Of a DNA stretch of 5,387 nt, positions 5,366 through 5,387 are shown piece by piece (position 1 is the stretch's first letter; each line of letters starts with the position of its first letter). Below the pieces are notes generated by a model. That model was not told where the DNA came from and did not search any database. It was given only the letters and a program-made list of their open reading frames with translations. Origin of the DNA: CAZFCK01 sp964517355 (lineage in GTDB: Bacteria > Desulfobacterota > Desulfovibrionia > Desulfovibrionales > Desulfovibrionaceae); contig CAZFCK010000282.1 of assembly GCA_964517355.1 (NCBI GenBank), positions 1-5,387 of the forward strand. Reading direction: 5' to 3'. The position numbers and the translations under genes were made by a program.

Positions 5366-5387
5366 GGGGGAAACCCTTTGAAAAGGG
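5366..5387. repeat. Hairpin core at the window edge, cut short
   Basis: CCCTTT (5374-5379) pairs with AAAGGG (5382-5387) across a 2-base gap. The G-run and AAA just before it (5366-5373) would pair with TTTCCCCC if that follows outside the window. The full structure would be a long hairpin with T and C runs, plausibly a transcript terminator or the inner palindrome of the repeat element starting at 5331. Confidence 0.45.

Overview
The window reads as a piece of Gram-negative bacterial chromosome. It has purine-rich Shine-Dalgarno sites, GC-rich third codon positions, an exported hydrolase with a Sec signal peptide, and closest recognisable relatives in proteobacterial families. An anaerobe is suggested by the flavin-type domain fused to a 2x[4Fe-4S] ferredoxin module. 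A Desulfovibrionaceae-like host would fit the style of genes and intergenic repeats, but that is a guess from memory and not proven here.

Layout. Positions 1-208 carry no gene. They hold a long imperfect palindrome (about 51-179) resembling a MITE or bacterial interspersed repeat, followed by a related repeat end (187-208). At 286-966 (+) is a PNPOx-like/ferredoxin fusion protein. A convergent gap (967-1226) carries terminator-like hairpins. At 1227-2111 (-) is an AraC-family regulator strongly resembling E. coli YqhC. A 175-bp divergent control region (2112-2286) has mirrored motifs. Rightward from it run a YqhD-like iron-type alcohol dehydrogenase/aldehyde reductase (2287-3474), an exported dienelactone-hydrolase-like alpha/beta hydrolase (3520-4572), a 271-bp spacer that opens with a strong hairpin, and a small metal cupin of the hydroxynitrile-lyase-like type (4844-5251). 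The right end (5252-5387) carries another copy of the repeat end seen at 187-208, in the opposite orientation, and half of a hairpin cut by the window edge.

How the genes may work together. The regulator and reductase form the same divergent pair as E. coli yqhC/yqhD, where the regulator activates an NADPH-dependent reductase that removes toxic short-chain and peroxidation-derived aldehydes. The hydrolase is very likely co-transcribed with the reductase, and the cupin probably belongs to the same unit. The inferred role is a carbonyl- or electrophile-handling module split between periplasm (hydrolase) and cytoplasm (reductase, cupin). The PNPOx/ferredoxin gene is a separate transcription unit with no proven link.

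No wholly new system is evident. The points most worth a second look are the palindromic repeat and its relatives on both sides of the cassette, the mirrored CGAACCGAA motifs in the divergent region, and the unexplained spacer before the cupin.
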